NCBI GenBank assembly: GCA_029931535.1
Contig: JAQPZY010000951.1
Location: 750,535-814,534, forward strand
From: Margaritifera margaritifera
Taxonomy: Eukaryota; Mollusca; Bivalvia; Unionida; Margaritiferidae
Direction of reading: 5' to 3'
Length of the DNA stretch: 64,000 bases
In this document: positions 45,116 to 56,153 of the stretch, piece after piece
How positions within the stretch are numbered: the stretch's first letter is position 1
Layout: every line of letters starts with the position of its first letter
The notes under the pieces: generated by a model
The model's input: the letters and a program-made list of their open reading frames with translations, nothing else
Told to the model about the DNA's origin: nothing
Database searches by the model: none
Position numbers and translations under genes: made by a program

Positions 45116-46399
45116 TTCGATTTTGTATATAATGCAACTGAGACAGAATTAGATAGTTTATGCTTTTATGGTATTTTGAATAAACGTTTATTTCTCAAAC
45201 AATACCCCAGTAAAAAAAATTCGTAATGAAAACAAAACAGCAAGTAATATTTAAGCGTGTAGAAACCAAGAACATAATTCCAGTGTCATGATAATGCTCT
45301 TATATACAGTCTGCTCACAAGATAATGAAATGAAATTAGATATTTTGTATTAGTTTATTACACTTGACATAGTAGATATTCCATGTGGTTTATGGACATA
45401 GCATACATGCAAAACTGTGAAAAGGTCAAACATATTTGTTGTCAAACTGTCAAAACTTGTATCTAATCAGTAATGTTAGTTTATGCTTTATCCATAAGAG
45501 ACTTAATGGAATTTGGCGGTAGCCATTATGAACAAATTTTGTTTCTGTCGTTGTTCCACCAGTTTTAAAATAAAAATGTTACTGCCCAAAGAAAATGTGC
45601 AAAAACATATTTGGGTAGAGTTTAGTGCTTAAAGTGGATGCGCGTTGTTTGAAAAGACACAACACACATCATAATTGTCATATATATTCTACAAAGCTGT
45701 ACATGACGGGAATTGATCCTTCTACAATTTAATGATCCCTGTGCAAGGTATTAGCCTACCTAAGAAAATCACTAGAGAGTAGCAAAGACACAACAAGATT
45801 GCACCAAACTGATTGATGCTTTACTGGCCGTGGAGAATTTCCAGGAATCCAAGATAAGCTAATCTATACTGTTCCTTTATTTTCTGTAGCTACTGAGTAT
45901 TTAAACCATATCTGACATTCTTGAAAACAATTGGTAACAAAAACCGTTTCTTATATGCTTTTTTTTTCTTTTTTTTTTTTCTTTTTTTTTTGCCTGGACA
46001 TCTTGGATTTCCGAACACATTTTGCATTTTGAAATATACAGTATTACCCTATAGTGGCTATGATATTTGAATAATAAAGAATAATTCTTGTTTTATAATA
46101 CAATATATTTACACTTCTGCACTGAAAATTTAAAATTGAAATAAAAATATACAAATTGTACAGCAATGAGGACGGCAAAGAATTCGACATAGATGCTGGG
46201 TGTTTAATACCAACGTTTCCTATTTAGAGACATTGACCCAAAGGTTAGCTTGAATTGAAACTTATATCAACATACTGTGATGTTGTTTTGAAAATCGCAA
46301 GCTTTAACATTATACGGTGAATTGTAGACCACTTTAGTAGTACAATCATATTCTCAGATATGAACTAAAACCCTTTGGCTCATGAATGATCATATAAGA
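45116..46399. other. Non-coding, nothing recognised
   Basis: Includes a T-rich tract at 45959-45992. No coding or RNA feature is supported. Confidence 0.5.
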
Positions 46400-46700
46400 C
46401 AGCACTTTTAGGTCCCAAGGAAGTACTTGACCTGTTTCCTTTTTTAGTAAGATTCGCTCATTTTAATTACAAAACGACAAAGATTGCTATATACGACTGC
46501 AACATCTGATTATATATCATAAACAGCGTTGAATTACAATGTATGTATAAATCTTTTATTATAACCCTGTTTTTAGGTATGCATATATCTATGCAAATAT
46601 AGGCATAATTACAAACGTAAGTAACTAAACGCACGATTGCATACAAGCATATATAGTTTGATGGATGCACGGATGTGTTGGTACACGTATATGCTTATAT
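46400..46700 (-). repeat. Outer inverted repeat, right arm
   Basis: Reverse-complement partner of 36655-36985. It may extend the large inverted duplication outward or be an independent repeat pair. Confidence 0.75.
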
Positions 46701-46705
46701 GTATT

Positions 46706-46778
<73 letters not shown>
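46706..46778. repeat. (TC)n(TA)n microsatellite
   Basis: TC at 46706-46719 and TA at 46720-46778, directly before the Penelope-like fragment. Confidence 0.97.
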
Positions 46779-46780
<2 letters not shown>

Positions 46781-46786
46781 GTCCTT

Positions 46787-47290
46787 TATTCTAAACCAAC
46801 TGCTGACTCTCACCAGTATCTACTCCAAACCAGCTGCCACCCTCACACAAATAAAAACTCCTTACCGTATGTGCACCTGGACCAAACGAATATGCTCTAA
46901 TCCGGTTACATTTGAAAAGAGACTCGGACAGCTCAAGGGGAACCTTAGAAGGAGAGGATACAGAAATAGCTACATCGAAGAGGCTATTAACAAAACTAGA
47001 CTCCTCGATAGAGGAGTCCTCCTGAAATATAAAACCAAGAAAAGCCTCAAAAGCGTCTCGCTCGTGATTACTTTCCACCCCGACGCCCCAAAAATACACC
47101 AGAAACACCGGAAGCATTTGAACCAGATTAAATCCTTGGAAGATCTGAAGGGAATATTTCAAAAAGTTCTTATGGTTGCGTACCCTAGTCCTAAAAATCT
47201 GAAGGTCCATCTGGTACGTGCCAAGGTAACTTCAGACAAGACCACAGATTCAGGCACATAGTGCTGCAAAGACAAGCGTTGCCTAATTAA
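46787..47290 (+). pseudogene. Penelope-like element reverse transcriptase C-terminal part
   Basis: Immediately after the TA tract one frame reads LYSKPTADSHQYLLQTSCHP, the conserved Penelope 'LYxKPTDxHQYL...SCHP' block. A frameshift near 46880 leads to RRICSNPVTFEKRLGQLK, then NLRRRGYRNSYIEEAI, SVSLVITFHPDAPKI, EDLKGIF and NLKVHLVRAKV. These are the characteristic thumb and linker motifs (RRICS, L-RRGY, LVITxxP, LxVRAK). The frame ends at TAG near 47261, where a Cys-rich linker (CCKDKRC) would start. The RT catalytic core is missing (5'-truncated) and the endonuclease is absent. Confidence 0.85.
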
Positions 47291-47300
47291 AGTATTATCT

Positions 47301-47579
47301 GAGAGAATAAGGTTTAGTTTTGGTTTGGTTTTTATGGGTTTAATGCCATTTTTCAGCACATGATAGGCTACACATGGCTGCCAGTATATCTGGTGGAGGA
47401 AGAACCCGGGAAAATCCCAGGAAGAACCACCGACCCACGGGAAGCTACTGGCAAGCGTTCTCACATAACCACAATGGCCGAGCCGAAGACTCGAACCCAC
47501 GCGGACAGAGAAGAGATGTCAGTGATCGGTAAAGGCGAGCGCCTTAGACCACTAGGCCACCCGGGGCCCGAGAGAATAA
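47301..47579 (-). mobile_element. tRNA-derived SINE with target-site duplication
   Basis: The SINE body at 47569-47311 on the minus strand starts GGCCCCGGGTGGCCTAGTGG. It has an A-box-like TGGCCTAGTGGTCTAAGG and a B-box GGGTTCGAGTC about 60 bases later, so it looks like a long-variable-arm (Leu/Ser-type) tRNA head. It ends in a CCAAACCAAAAC-type tail. GAGAGAATAA occurs directly at both sides (47301-47310 and 47570-47579) and is a clean 10-bp target-site duplication, proof of retroposition. The 83-codon frame across it is not a gene. Confidence 0.92.
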
Positions 47580-47726
47580 ATTACGCATTTTATTTTTTAA
47601 ACGATATATAGATAGATAGATAAGTTGGTAAACAACAAATTCATTTTGTACTGTTGTTCTGCAGGTTTAGGGAAACAAATATGAGAAAAGTAGTGACTGA
47701 AATGTTTCTTATAGTATGTGAGTAAT

Positions 47727-48535
47727 TTAGAAAGCCTAGATCTTAGGTCACTTATCTTTTTTTGGACTCATTGTTTTCCTTTCTTGATATATGTTTTAAA
47801 AGTTTGGTCAAAAATATTGTTTTGAAGTACTTTTCGATTACATTTTGTGACCTAGTGTTTTCATGAAAATTTTATGAAAACCCAAGGTCCTGGGACAGTG
47901 AAATCCCTATACGGTCTAGGTTCATCTGTAGATTCTACTACAATTTTGACCCATATTTTTGCTCTTTTCGTTTTGGTCGATTTTCAAAATATTGTTTCCC
48001 AAAAAGCTGTTCCAAAGACCTTTTTGACTAGAATTTTACTTTTCACCCTAAAATCTAAATTGTTTGCCCTACTTTCTAAGAATATTAACTGATTTATTTA
48101 AACTTTGACACAAAAAACACAGGAAAAACATTTTATCCCAAATTTCTAACTTTAGTGTTTAAATCTTAACTATTTTGCAAAATTTTGATTGTTAGTGGCC
48201 TGGTGTTTTTAGTAAAATTTTATGAAAAAGCGGCAGGTTCCCAAAGCCTAAACTATTTCATTTATTTTTAAGTATCTGAATTATCTGAACTATTTGAAAA
48301 TATAGTACTTCTACGTATTAGTGGCCTAGTATTTAAATGAAAATGTCTGAGAAACCGTAGGACAATTTCTATTCTATGAAAAACACAAGGCCACTAACGC
48401 TCAAAATTGAGTGAAAAGGTGTTTTAAAACAGTATTCTCTACCAAACGTTTTAAAAATCGATCTAAAATGCAAACAATAGGTAAAACAAAATGAGGTAAG
48501 TGTTCCACAACTTAGGCTTTCTATACTGCTTATGT
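47727..48535. mobile_element. Foldback element with long inverted ends
   Basis: The left end AGAAAGCCTA..., continuing through TTTTAAAA-GTTTGGT and GTG-CCT-GTGTTTTCAT to about 47890, matches the reverse complement of 48360-48535. Inverted ends are about 170 bp. Related GTGGCCT-GT-TTT units recur inside at 48200 and 48320. No open frame is convincing. Confidence 0.65.
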
Positions 48536-49735
48536 ATATCATTTAGCTGTATATCAGCACTTCATCATAAAGTTCGACATCAATTATTGCTCTATATTTA
48601 GTTGAGTATCTACCTTTTCATTAATGTGTTTTTCACTGAATCTGACTTTGTTCTCAAACTTGTCATGTGTGGTACAAATGACCTTGATTTTGTTATTATT
48701 TCTTTATATTTTCACGGTACCTTGATTAGGGGAAAGTGATAAATATGAAGGACTTATAAAGTACAAGAAGCACATATCTAATGCTACATTAAAAGCCTGT
48801 TTGTCATGTATCACTACAATAAGCCACAAGAACGACGCCAATTAATGAAGATACTTTTGTATACTGAGATTTCAACCTCCTTTTGTAACCTGATATACAA
48901 AAAATGACCATGTATGTCTTACTATACGTTACCATGTGTGTCTGATGCAGGCGCATTTTCCAGCGTGGTCATCATCAGGTTATTTAATTTATTTGTCATT
49001 TCAAAGAAACAGTAGCATACCTTTTGTTTCCTTTAGTCTGAATTTCGTCTCTGTAAAAGTTCACAGCAGGTTTGGCATATCTCCTGATCATACTTGAATG
49101 GTAGAATAATATATCTGTTTTGTTAAAATCGTGAAAATTATGGAAATGACTAGAAAAGAAGGTTATGGTCAATAAACCATTTCTAAGATCACTGTACAGT
49201 TTGGTTTTTAATTTTATTGTAATATATAATGCATTTCATCCTTAATTGTATCAATACAGAAAGGACACGTTTTCACTCATTAAGACTCCCATATCTCCTC
49301 GTTTCAATTCTTAGTGGGGAAATATTACGCCTATATTTGGCAAGAAATTACTTATGATTTAAAGACATCTTGCAATAAATCTCCACATTATATTCAGTTG
49401 TAAGAAGTATGCACGTGCTCAACCAACTTCGACCATGTACATTGATGCTACAACCCGGTTGAAAATAAACAAGGAATATTTAGCACGAAATTCAAAGACA
49501 CTTGACGTTGACAAAAATAGTCGTAATTTTGTCAGCTTATGGTAGTATTACAGTAGTATGTTTGAAGTGATGCTAATCAGTGAGAATTGGGAAAAATCTA
49601 AGGGTATCAGCCACATGCATGTATATAATGTTATGTTTTGTATTTATACTAGAGAGAAATAAAATATCCTCTCAGTACAAGGAAGCCGAATGACTTGTGG
49701 TGGCTGTTTTATGACATTTCTTATTATTTTTTGTC
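48536..49735. other. Non-coding, nothing recognised
   Basis: No repeats, exons or RNA genes were supported. Confidence 0.5.
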
Positions 49736-49739
49736 GCCG

Positions 49740-49885
49740 CAACAAAACTACAGATCGATAGAACGACAACACGATAATTTAATAACACGACAAAAGTTAC
49801 GTGGCAAAGTGACAAATGTAGCTCGACAATACGACGGAATCCCATCATATTTATCGTGTTGTTACTCTATCGTGTTATCTCGTTA
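49740..49885. repeat. Inverted ACGACAACACGATAA-type repeat
   Basis: GAACGACAACACGATAATTTAA near 49760 and its near-reverse complement TTTATCGTGTTGTTACTC near 49850, each followed or preceded by further AACACGA words. It could fold into a hairpin of about 45 bp per arm with mismatches. Confidence 0.6.
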
Positions 49886-50799
49886 GGTGTGTTGTGTTGA
49901 CGTATTCTCGAACATTTCTCGACCATTATTTATAAAAAGGGTTGTATTTGTTCATTCAGCATGACACAGAGCAAAATACACTGGTGAAAATGATTTTTTT
50001 TTGTTTTTAAGATATACATTGCGGCTCCGTGTCCGGTCAATTGTAAGGAATACCCAACATTTTCAGCTCTAAAGGTATCAAATTATCAACTTCACCACCT
50101 TCATCAATTTAAATAGTTTCAACATACAAATTATTTGATGACTCTTGTTTTGATTCCAAAGCGTGTATTGATTCTATTTCTCTCTGATTTTTCCTGGTGA
50201 TTTGCTAACCAGTAAAGAATTCTACTTGCATTCAACAGAAAGCAACCTGAACGAAAACTAAACTTTTTACTGACTTGAGCCTGTTCATCTTTACGCTGGA
50301 TGACAAGGCAAACATTTATAATTCGAACAGTTCAGAAAAGGTCACTTGCACTTGCATCTGTTTATAACTAATGCATTTGATTACAACCAAAATGCAGAAA
50401 AATACAGAAATACAGGGATACATTTAGACCCTATGGAACAAATTACAGAAGGTAATAGTGTTATTTTGTTATTTTTTTTCATATTCCTAATTAAATTGTA
50501 ACAGTCACTCCAATAGAAAGTCAAATCTCTTAAGTATTGAAAAAAGTAATGTGATTGATTCTTGTAATGCATTTAGAATATACCAGCATACGTTTCATTT
50601 TTCTGTAGTAGACTCAAAAGGGACAAAGTGGTTTACAAAAAGATATATCTCATTAATTGATGAGCAACATGTTTACATTTTCATCGCGCTTTTTCATTAT
50701 TCAGTACATTATCGTATCTTTTACAAATGAGAGCATAATTGTTGCAAATTAATACATTACGTCACTGTCTGATGTACAAATCAGGTACTGGAAAAGGGT
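49886..50799. other. Non-coding, nothing recognised
   Basis: No feature could be supported. Confidence 0.5.
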
Positions 50800-51380
50800 A
50801 GGAATATTCACACTGTACACGCAAACATACTTATATACTATCACACACGAAAGGTTAGGAGTGCTCACACACTATACAATACATAGACAAAGACATACAC
50901 ACATAAAAAGATACATGTTTTGGAATCATTTGAGTATTATCCTTGTTTATGATAGAACTGGGTGGCCCTGAAAAGGGCCGTTGGTCTTTGTCCTGCATCG
51001 TTGACGTTATCAATATCCAGGATAGCTGCACCTCCCGGTCCTGGCTCTGCAACAAGAGAACATCTCGTTGTAGTTCTTCTATTCAACGACGGAGACAGAG
51101 AGTCTAAAATTGGGAGCCTCTGCTTCCCATTTCCCAATTTTCTGTCAGTGGGATTAGGAGTTGTTCTAGCTGCTGATATTGCTGCTGCTGCTCCTGTTGT
51201 TGTTGCCAGAGGTATTCCTCCCTCTCATCTTCTTGTTACTTCAGCCTTTGCTGTACCATTATCCAGTTTTTGGCTGAGGCGTTGGAATTATCTCCCCATC
51301 TTCTCTCGCTTCCTTTCCCTCTTCTCCTCCGCACAAGTCATCTTTATCTTCTCCGGAACAATGCTCAAATAATACTTCCA
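50800..51380 (-). mobile_element. Third, partial copy of the stem-loop element
   Basis: Minus-strand coding-like sequence with a Gln-rich tract (CAACAACAACAGGAGCAGCAG) and LVAEPGPGGAAILDID leads into a histone-type stem-loop. That is followed by the arm's inner unique part (ATAATACTCAAATGATT, ACATACACACATA, GGTTAGGAGTG). It corresponds to 30290 down to about 29890 of the full element. Neither arm minisatellite is present, so it is truncated. The upstream part (EEKRERKREKMG) differs more. Confidence 0.7.
50964..50979 (-). promoter_or_regulatory. Histone-type mRNA 3' stem-loop, third copy
   Basis: The minus strand GGCCCT-TTTC-AGGGCC is a perfect six-base stem with four-base loop, preceded by ACCAAC and followed by ACCCAG. 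It is an essentially canonical match to the metazoan histone mRNA 3' end. Confidence 0.85.
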
Positions 51381-51633
51381 ATAGATGCATAATTATGTGA
51401 AGTATTTTAAATTCAAGGTTTTAGTTTGCGTTTGTTGTTTCTCTCTGTATTATAATGCCTTCGAAAAAGACTCATTCAGAATCAACAGACTGTAGGCAAG
51501 TTAAAACTAGTTAAGCACTGTTCATTGCCAGCTTTGTACAATAATCCTAATCAATTCCCTGACTCACTCGATCCTTTTCTGGAGATCCAATGTCTCTGAA
51601 AGAACTGTTATTCGCCATATGATATGATACGAT

Positions 51634-51679
<46 letters not shown>

Positions 51680-52505
51680 ATATATATATATATCTGTGCG
51701 CGTGTGTGTGTGTGTGTGTGTGAAATTTTACTTGCATAATTAACGATTAATTTTTAATGGCAAAAATTTAAGTAGATAACCCGGAATAGCACAGCCGTAA
51801 CTTATCAGCATATAATTTCTAAAACGTTTTGCAGCTCCTATTGATTGAGATTGATATTTTTCTTGCAGAGTTGCTGAGGGATAGACAGCTTTATAGGAAA
51901 CGACACGACTCTTAATAATTAATGACAATTATAGTATAGGGGGTCACTATAATCATTGCGCATGTTAGGAGTTGGGCAGTTATTCTAGGTGACTTTCACG
52001 CACCTCACAGCACATACTCTTTCAGAATATATTACTGCCATTAGGCTGTTTTGACCCCTGTGTCTTCTAAACCTGAGTCTATTGTCTCCGCGCATTTGTC
52101 CATGAGCATACTGACTGGCTCCTACCTTCAGTCTCTGATCACGGATTAGTCTGGTTGCTTATACCTCGTTTTTGATTGGAGTTCAGTCTGTGTTTAGAGA
52201 CGGAAGGTAAGATCCAGTCAATATATACACACATACAAATCATATGGCGAATAACATTCCTTTCAAACGCATTGGACCCAGGAAGGGATCGCGTGTGTCA
52301 GGGATGGATTCAGATAATTATAAAAACTGGCAACAAACAGTGCAAAACTAGTTTTTAACTAGCCGAAGCTCTCTCTTGACTCTTACTGAATCTTTTTCAG
52401 AAGCAATTACAAACAGAGACAAACAATAAACACAAACGAACACGTTGAATTTACAAAACGTGACCTAATTATATATATAATGGAAGAATCCCTTGCAAAT
52501 TGTGG
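51381..52505. other. Non-coding with (TA)n and (GT)n tracts
   Basis: (TA)n with TATG interruptions at 51636-51693 and (GT)n at 51702-51721. Nothing else recognised. Confidence 0.6.
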
Positions 52506-52584
52506 ATATCGCACCTCATCGGTTCGACTCCGATTATAAAATGGCGATTGTCTCATCGGAGTTCGAACCAATCAGGTGCGATAT
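52506..52584. repeat. Hairpin with tRNA T-arm-like arms
   Basis: The left arm 52506-52534 and right arm 52555-52584 are nearly perfect reverse complements (ATATCGCACCT...CTCCGAT) around a 20-nt loop. Each arm itself contains a T-arm or B-box-like unit, ATCGG-TTCGACT-CCGAT on the plus strand. It may be two tRNA-derived fragments in inverted orientation or a MITE-like hairpin. Confidence 0.7.
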
Positions 52585-53204
52585 TTATATTTTACGGTAA
52601 CTTCTACCTGTTTTACCATTACCTGTCGCCCCATGTGTCACTCAAATCACATTTTATGTCGGAATAAATATCAGTTGCAAAAGAGGCTGAAGCAGCAGAA
52701 GTCAACATTAGCAGCACCATATCCAATCTCGCTACTACTACGTCTACTACTAATCCGCTTTTTCGGACGAGAGCTAATGTAGCTGCAAAGCTTTTATACA
52801 GATATGGGTTAAGGAAGATAAACAGTTGTAGGACAGACACAATTTAGCAGCTTGCAGACACCTTTTGGGCACCCATGACTTTCTGGTGAATTGGAATTTT
52901 AACTACATAAGTTAAAGAGAGGATATGTTTATTCATGAATCCAGTACATATGATGAAGAAATAAACGGAAAGTATTGCATACAGTCCTTTTTAGCAGTAT
53001 ATGCAAACATAAATGATGAACAAAATTAAGCAGTTAAAAATGATATACTGAGTTATGAATTTAGATTTCCAGAGTGCTCGTGCATCCAGAGTGGATTCAT
53101 TGGATTATGGTAGAGCCATGTATATAGTGTGAGTAATAAGAAGGTAAGCAGTTCTAAAACACTTTTCCATTGTACACTGGGAATTTTCCATTGATCACAA
53201 GTAA
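52585..53204. other. Non-coding, nothing recognised
   Basis: No feature supported before the LINE fragment. Confidence 0.5.
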
Positions 53205-53942
53205 AATATGAAAACATTTCAGGAACATTCAATTTTTAAACAATCAACTGGTTTAAACATCCTCGAAATCTATATGAAAACGTCTCTAGAACATATATAC
53301 ATGTATAAATCACCATCAATCAGTGTAGCAGTTCAAGAACAAAATGACCATTACCCCGCATTTCTAACTCGCAAGACCAATATTTTCACCCCCATATCAT
53401 CTCACCATACAATTTCATATAGATCTTGCAAAAATTTCAATGAGAAATTCCAAGAGGAATTAAAATATGCTCCATGGGATAATATAAAAATGTTTGATGA
53501 TGTCAGTGATGCTTTAGATTCTTGGTACTCAGTCTTTATGGATGTCAATGATAGGCACACTCCTTTGAAAAAGCACAGAGTTAAACATGTTATTCAACTA
53601 AACTGGATTATACCAGAAATCATACAAGCAATAAAAACAAGTGGTTGATATAAACCACTGGGAAACATTGACCAATACAAAAAAGTGAGAAATGAAGTTG
53701 TAAGGCTCATAAGGTTATAAAAAAAATCTCATTGGCAACAATTGATTGACGAATCGAAACAGAAACCAGGAAACATTTGTAAACTCTTTAAAGAAATTGG
53801 AGCTGGTAAAGGTCATTCCCATTTATATTCTAATAATTGTCACATCTTAAGAAAGGATAGTGTATGCATAAATAACAATGAAGATAGTGCCAATGAGTTC
53901 AGAAACTTTTGTAACTTTTTTAGTACTTTATATCGGAATTGA
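53205..53942 (+). pseudogene. Non-LTR retrotransposon ORF2 fragment (endonuclease end and linker)
   Basis: The plus frame holds TSLEHIYMYKSPS (the 'xLIDHIY' block) and NDHYPAFLTRK (the 'SDHxP' end of the apurinic endonuclease domain). A linker follows, with SYRSCKNFNEKFQEELK, WDNIKMFDDVSDALDSWYSV and HTPLKKHRVK, typical of Jockey/CR1/I-group elements. In-frame stops occur at 53647 (TGA) and near 53717 (TAA). Coding similarity goes on as KKSHWQQLIDESKQKPGNIC up to 53942. The reverse transcriptase is absent. Truncated at both ends. Confidence 0.85.
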
Positions 53943-55333
53943 ACCATTTATTTTCCCGCACACTAGATTCTTTGTCACACTTCATATGTTTGCTATACAA
54001 TGCATCTTTTACGTACACTAGAGGATGTGTCATGTTTCTTGGGGCACGAGGATGTTTAAACCAGTTTTATCCAGTAGATTGTTTTAGAACTGAATGGTCC
54101 AGAAATTTATTCTCATTTCCAGTTCACTATACGTGATAAATGAAAATTTCCCATAGTGTCAGGTGGAACAGTGTTTTAGAACTGTCCACCAACTTAGTAC
54201 TATTATTATTTACTGCATGATATATTGAGTGAGTGTGTCTAGTGTAATAATTCATGTAGACAATAATAGGACATATGGTACATGTATCTACTTTAGAGTT
54301 TTTTCTGTTTATATGTTTACAAGGGATATGATAATTTAGACTTCAGCAACCCTCAACAGGGAGATATGCAAATAAATTCCTCCTCAATCCTCATCGTTAA
54401 AATGACACTGCTACCATCCTCTTTTCCGTATCAGTGTAACTTTTAGTGCATCATTAAGGTTTGTTTTATTAATTCAGCGACACAAGTTTAAATTTGACAA
54501 TCATTTTTTTTACAGCATGCTTATTTGCTATGGCAAATTGACCTTAATGTGCAAAACGTGTCTTGACTCGATCATTAAATCAGAAGAAGATGGAATTTTT
54601 CTTAACAGCCTCTTCCTTTTTCACGGCCTGGTGTCCATGAGACATCTGAGGCAAACGAATGTTTGTGCTAAACTGATAATGGTCACCAAATTATAAAAAA
54701 TGCCCCCCTCCTCCCATCCCTTACAACCACCCCCCCCCCCCCGCCCGTCTCGATTGCAATGATCAATACCTCAAAACGGTAACAATACTTATCAGAAAGT
54801 ATTTATAGTGTACAAAAGAACCAAGAATATTATTTAAAATGTATTGATGGATTTCAGAACATGGTGTATTATACTGACAATTTTAAAAACTTGAAAACAT
54901 TTAACTCACCATAAGTCAAAAACAAGAGTCCCAAGACGAGACCAGGATAATCTGTAAACTATTTCTCACTATCTTGTAAGTCTTCGATGATACTGAAGCA
55001 ACACTTGGAACATTTACTTTGGCTTGAACAGTCTGGCTGGCCGGGGTTGGGGATAAGGGTTGATGGGGTGGTGAACAATATCTTATATTGCAAACGGACA
55101 GACTGGGAGATAGTTAAGTTACCACTAAACACTGTTTGTAGAGTCCTAACGAAGTAATATTTAAGAAAATCGATGCAATCAATCTACAGTTTGTGCACTG
55201 AGAACAATCGCTCAGAGGTAAACTAGTTCAACAATTAGAGACTGCGATTTGCTTTGACGTATATTTTATGACGACTCTCATATCAGGTGCTATAAAATGA
55301 TAGTTTTATGTTGCAAACTGCTCGACAACATTG
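53943..55333. other. Non-coding with poly-C tract
   Basis: C run at 54729-54743. No convincing features otherwise. Confidence 0.5.
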
Positions 55334-55407
55334 GGTCGGATAGTTCAGCTCGTAAAAGACTTGTGTCTTGAGTTAGGGGAAATCTGGGTTCAAGCCCCAG
55401 TCTGACA
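55334..55407 (+). tRNA. tRNA-like sequence (SINE head or tRNA pseudogene)
   Basis: Length is 74 nt. It has a six-pair acceptor (GTCGGA with TCTGAC, one G-T pair), a D-arm region with A-box TAGTTCAGCTCGTAAAAG, and a perfect T-arm CTGGG-TTCAAGC-CCCAG. The anticodon stem does not pair, so this is not a functional tRNA. A second T-arm-like piece near 55636 (GGTACGAGCCTCAGTCTGG) suggests a larger tRNA-derived repeat extending to about 55690. Confidence 0.55.
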
Positions 55408-55825
55408 GCACATTAATTTTCCCTGTGATATATGGCGTCCACAGTGGCACCGTGTTTCGATAAACGGGCACCATAGAATGAGGTTGTCTCGACTTTGACT
55501 GGTGAATTGACATGGACACAGATACGTGTGTGTGTGTGTGAGACGTGGAGAGGACGATGTTGTCGGAAATGGTTGGGAACATCGACTGGAATTTTTCAAA
55601 TGGTGTTGCACCAGGCTAAACATAGGGAGGTTCCAGGTACGAGCCTCAGTCTGGTTACACGTTTTGCTCCCATGTAACACTTTTTGATTCGCGAAGAAAT
55701 CGAAACGGGTAAAGAAACATTATTTTACATTTTGTATTTGATACCGTTTAAAACACATGTCAATTATTTGAACAGTTGTTTTCAAAGGTATCTATCGAGC
55801 AAAATCTTTTTATAAAAATCAAACA

Positions 55826-55848
55826 TTTTTTTTTTTTTTTTTTTTTAA
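55826..55848. repeat. Poly-T tract
   Basis: T homopolymer upstream of the signal-peptide exon. Nothing else recognised from 55690 to 56074. Confidence 0.95.
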
Positions 55849-56074
55849 AGTTAATATAGAGTTGCACGTTATCGTCGGAAGTAGCCTCAAAATGTGCCTC
55901 TTAGCGTGGACTGCATTACTCGAACGCACCCTGGAGTAACAGTGTGCTCTTTTGTTAGATAGGAATTTGTATATGCAAATGTGCAAATAAATCAACTCTT
56001 CCCGGTAGTGTATGAGCGTGCATTTATAGCCACACTATGTAAAACCTGTCATAAGGAACATTATTTCATTTCAG

Positions 56075-56153
56075 AGTCGGATCGGAGCCGATATGGACAG
56101 TATTGGGTTCCTTTGTTTTGCTTTTTCCGTTCTACTAGCGACTGTGTCAACTG
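56075..56153 (+). CDS. First coding exon of a secreted or membrane protein (signal peptide)
   Basis: An acceptor ATTTCATTTCAG ends at 56074 and a consensus donor CTG|GTAAGTA begins at 56154. Inside, after an 18-nt leader, ATG at 56093 starts MDSIGFLCFAFSVLLATVST and the exon ends one base into the next codon (phase 1). The peptide has a short polar start, a hydrophobic core (IGFLCFAFSVLLA) and a small-residue end (ATVST), a textbook secretory signal peptide. A signal peptide alone on a phase-1 exon is common in animal secreted proteins, where extracellular domains follow on phase-1 exons. The 5' non-coding exon and downstream exons were not found; they may lie in or beyond the remaining 8 kb. 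The protein family cannot be told. Confidence 0.72.

Noticed and set aside
55334..55407. Functional tRNA gene
   Set aside because: The anticodon stem does not pair and the acceptor has a mismatch, so it is a tRNA-like repeat.
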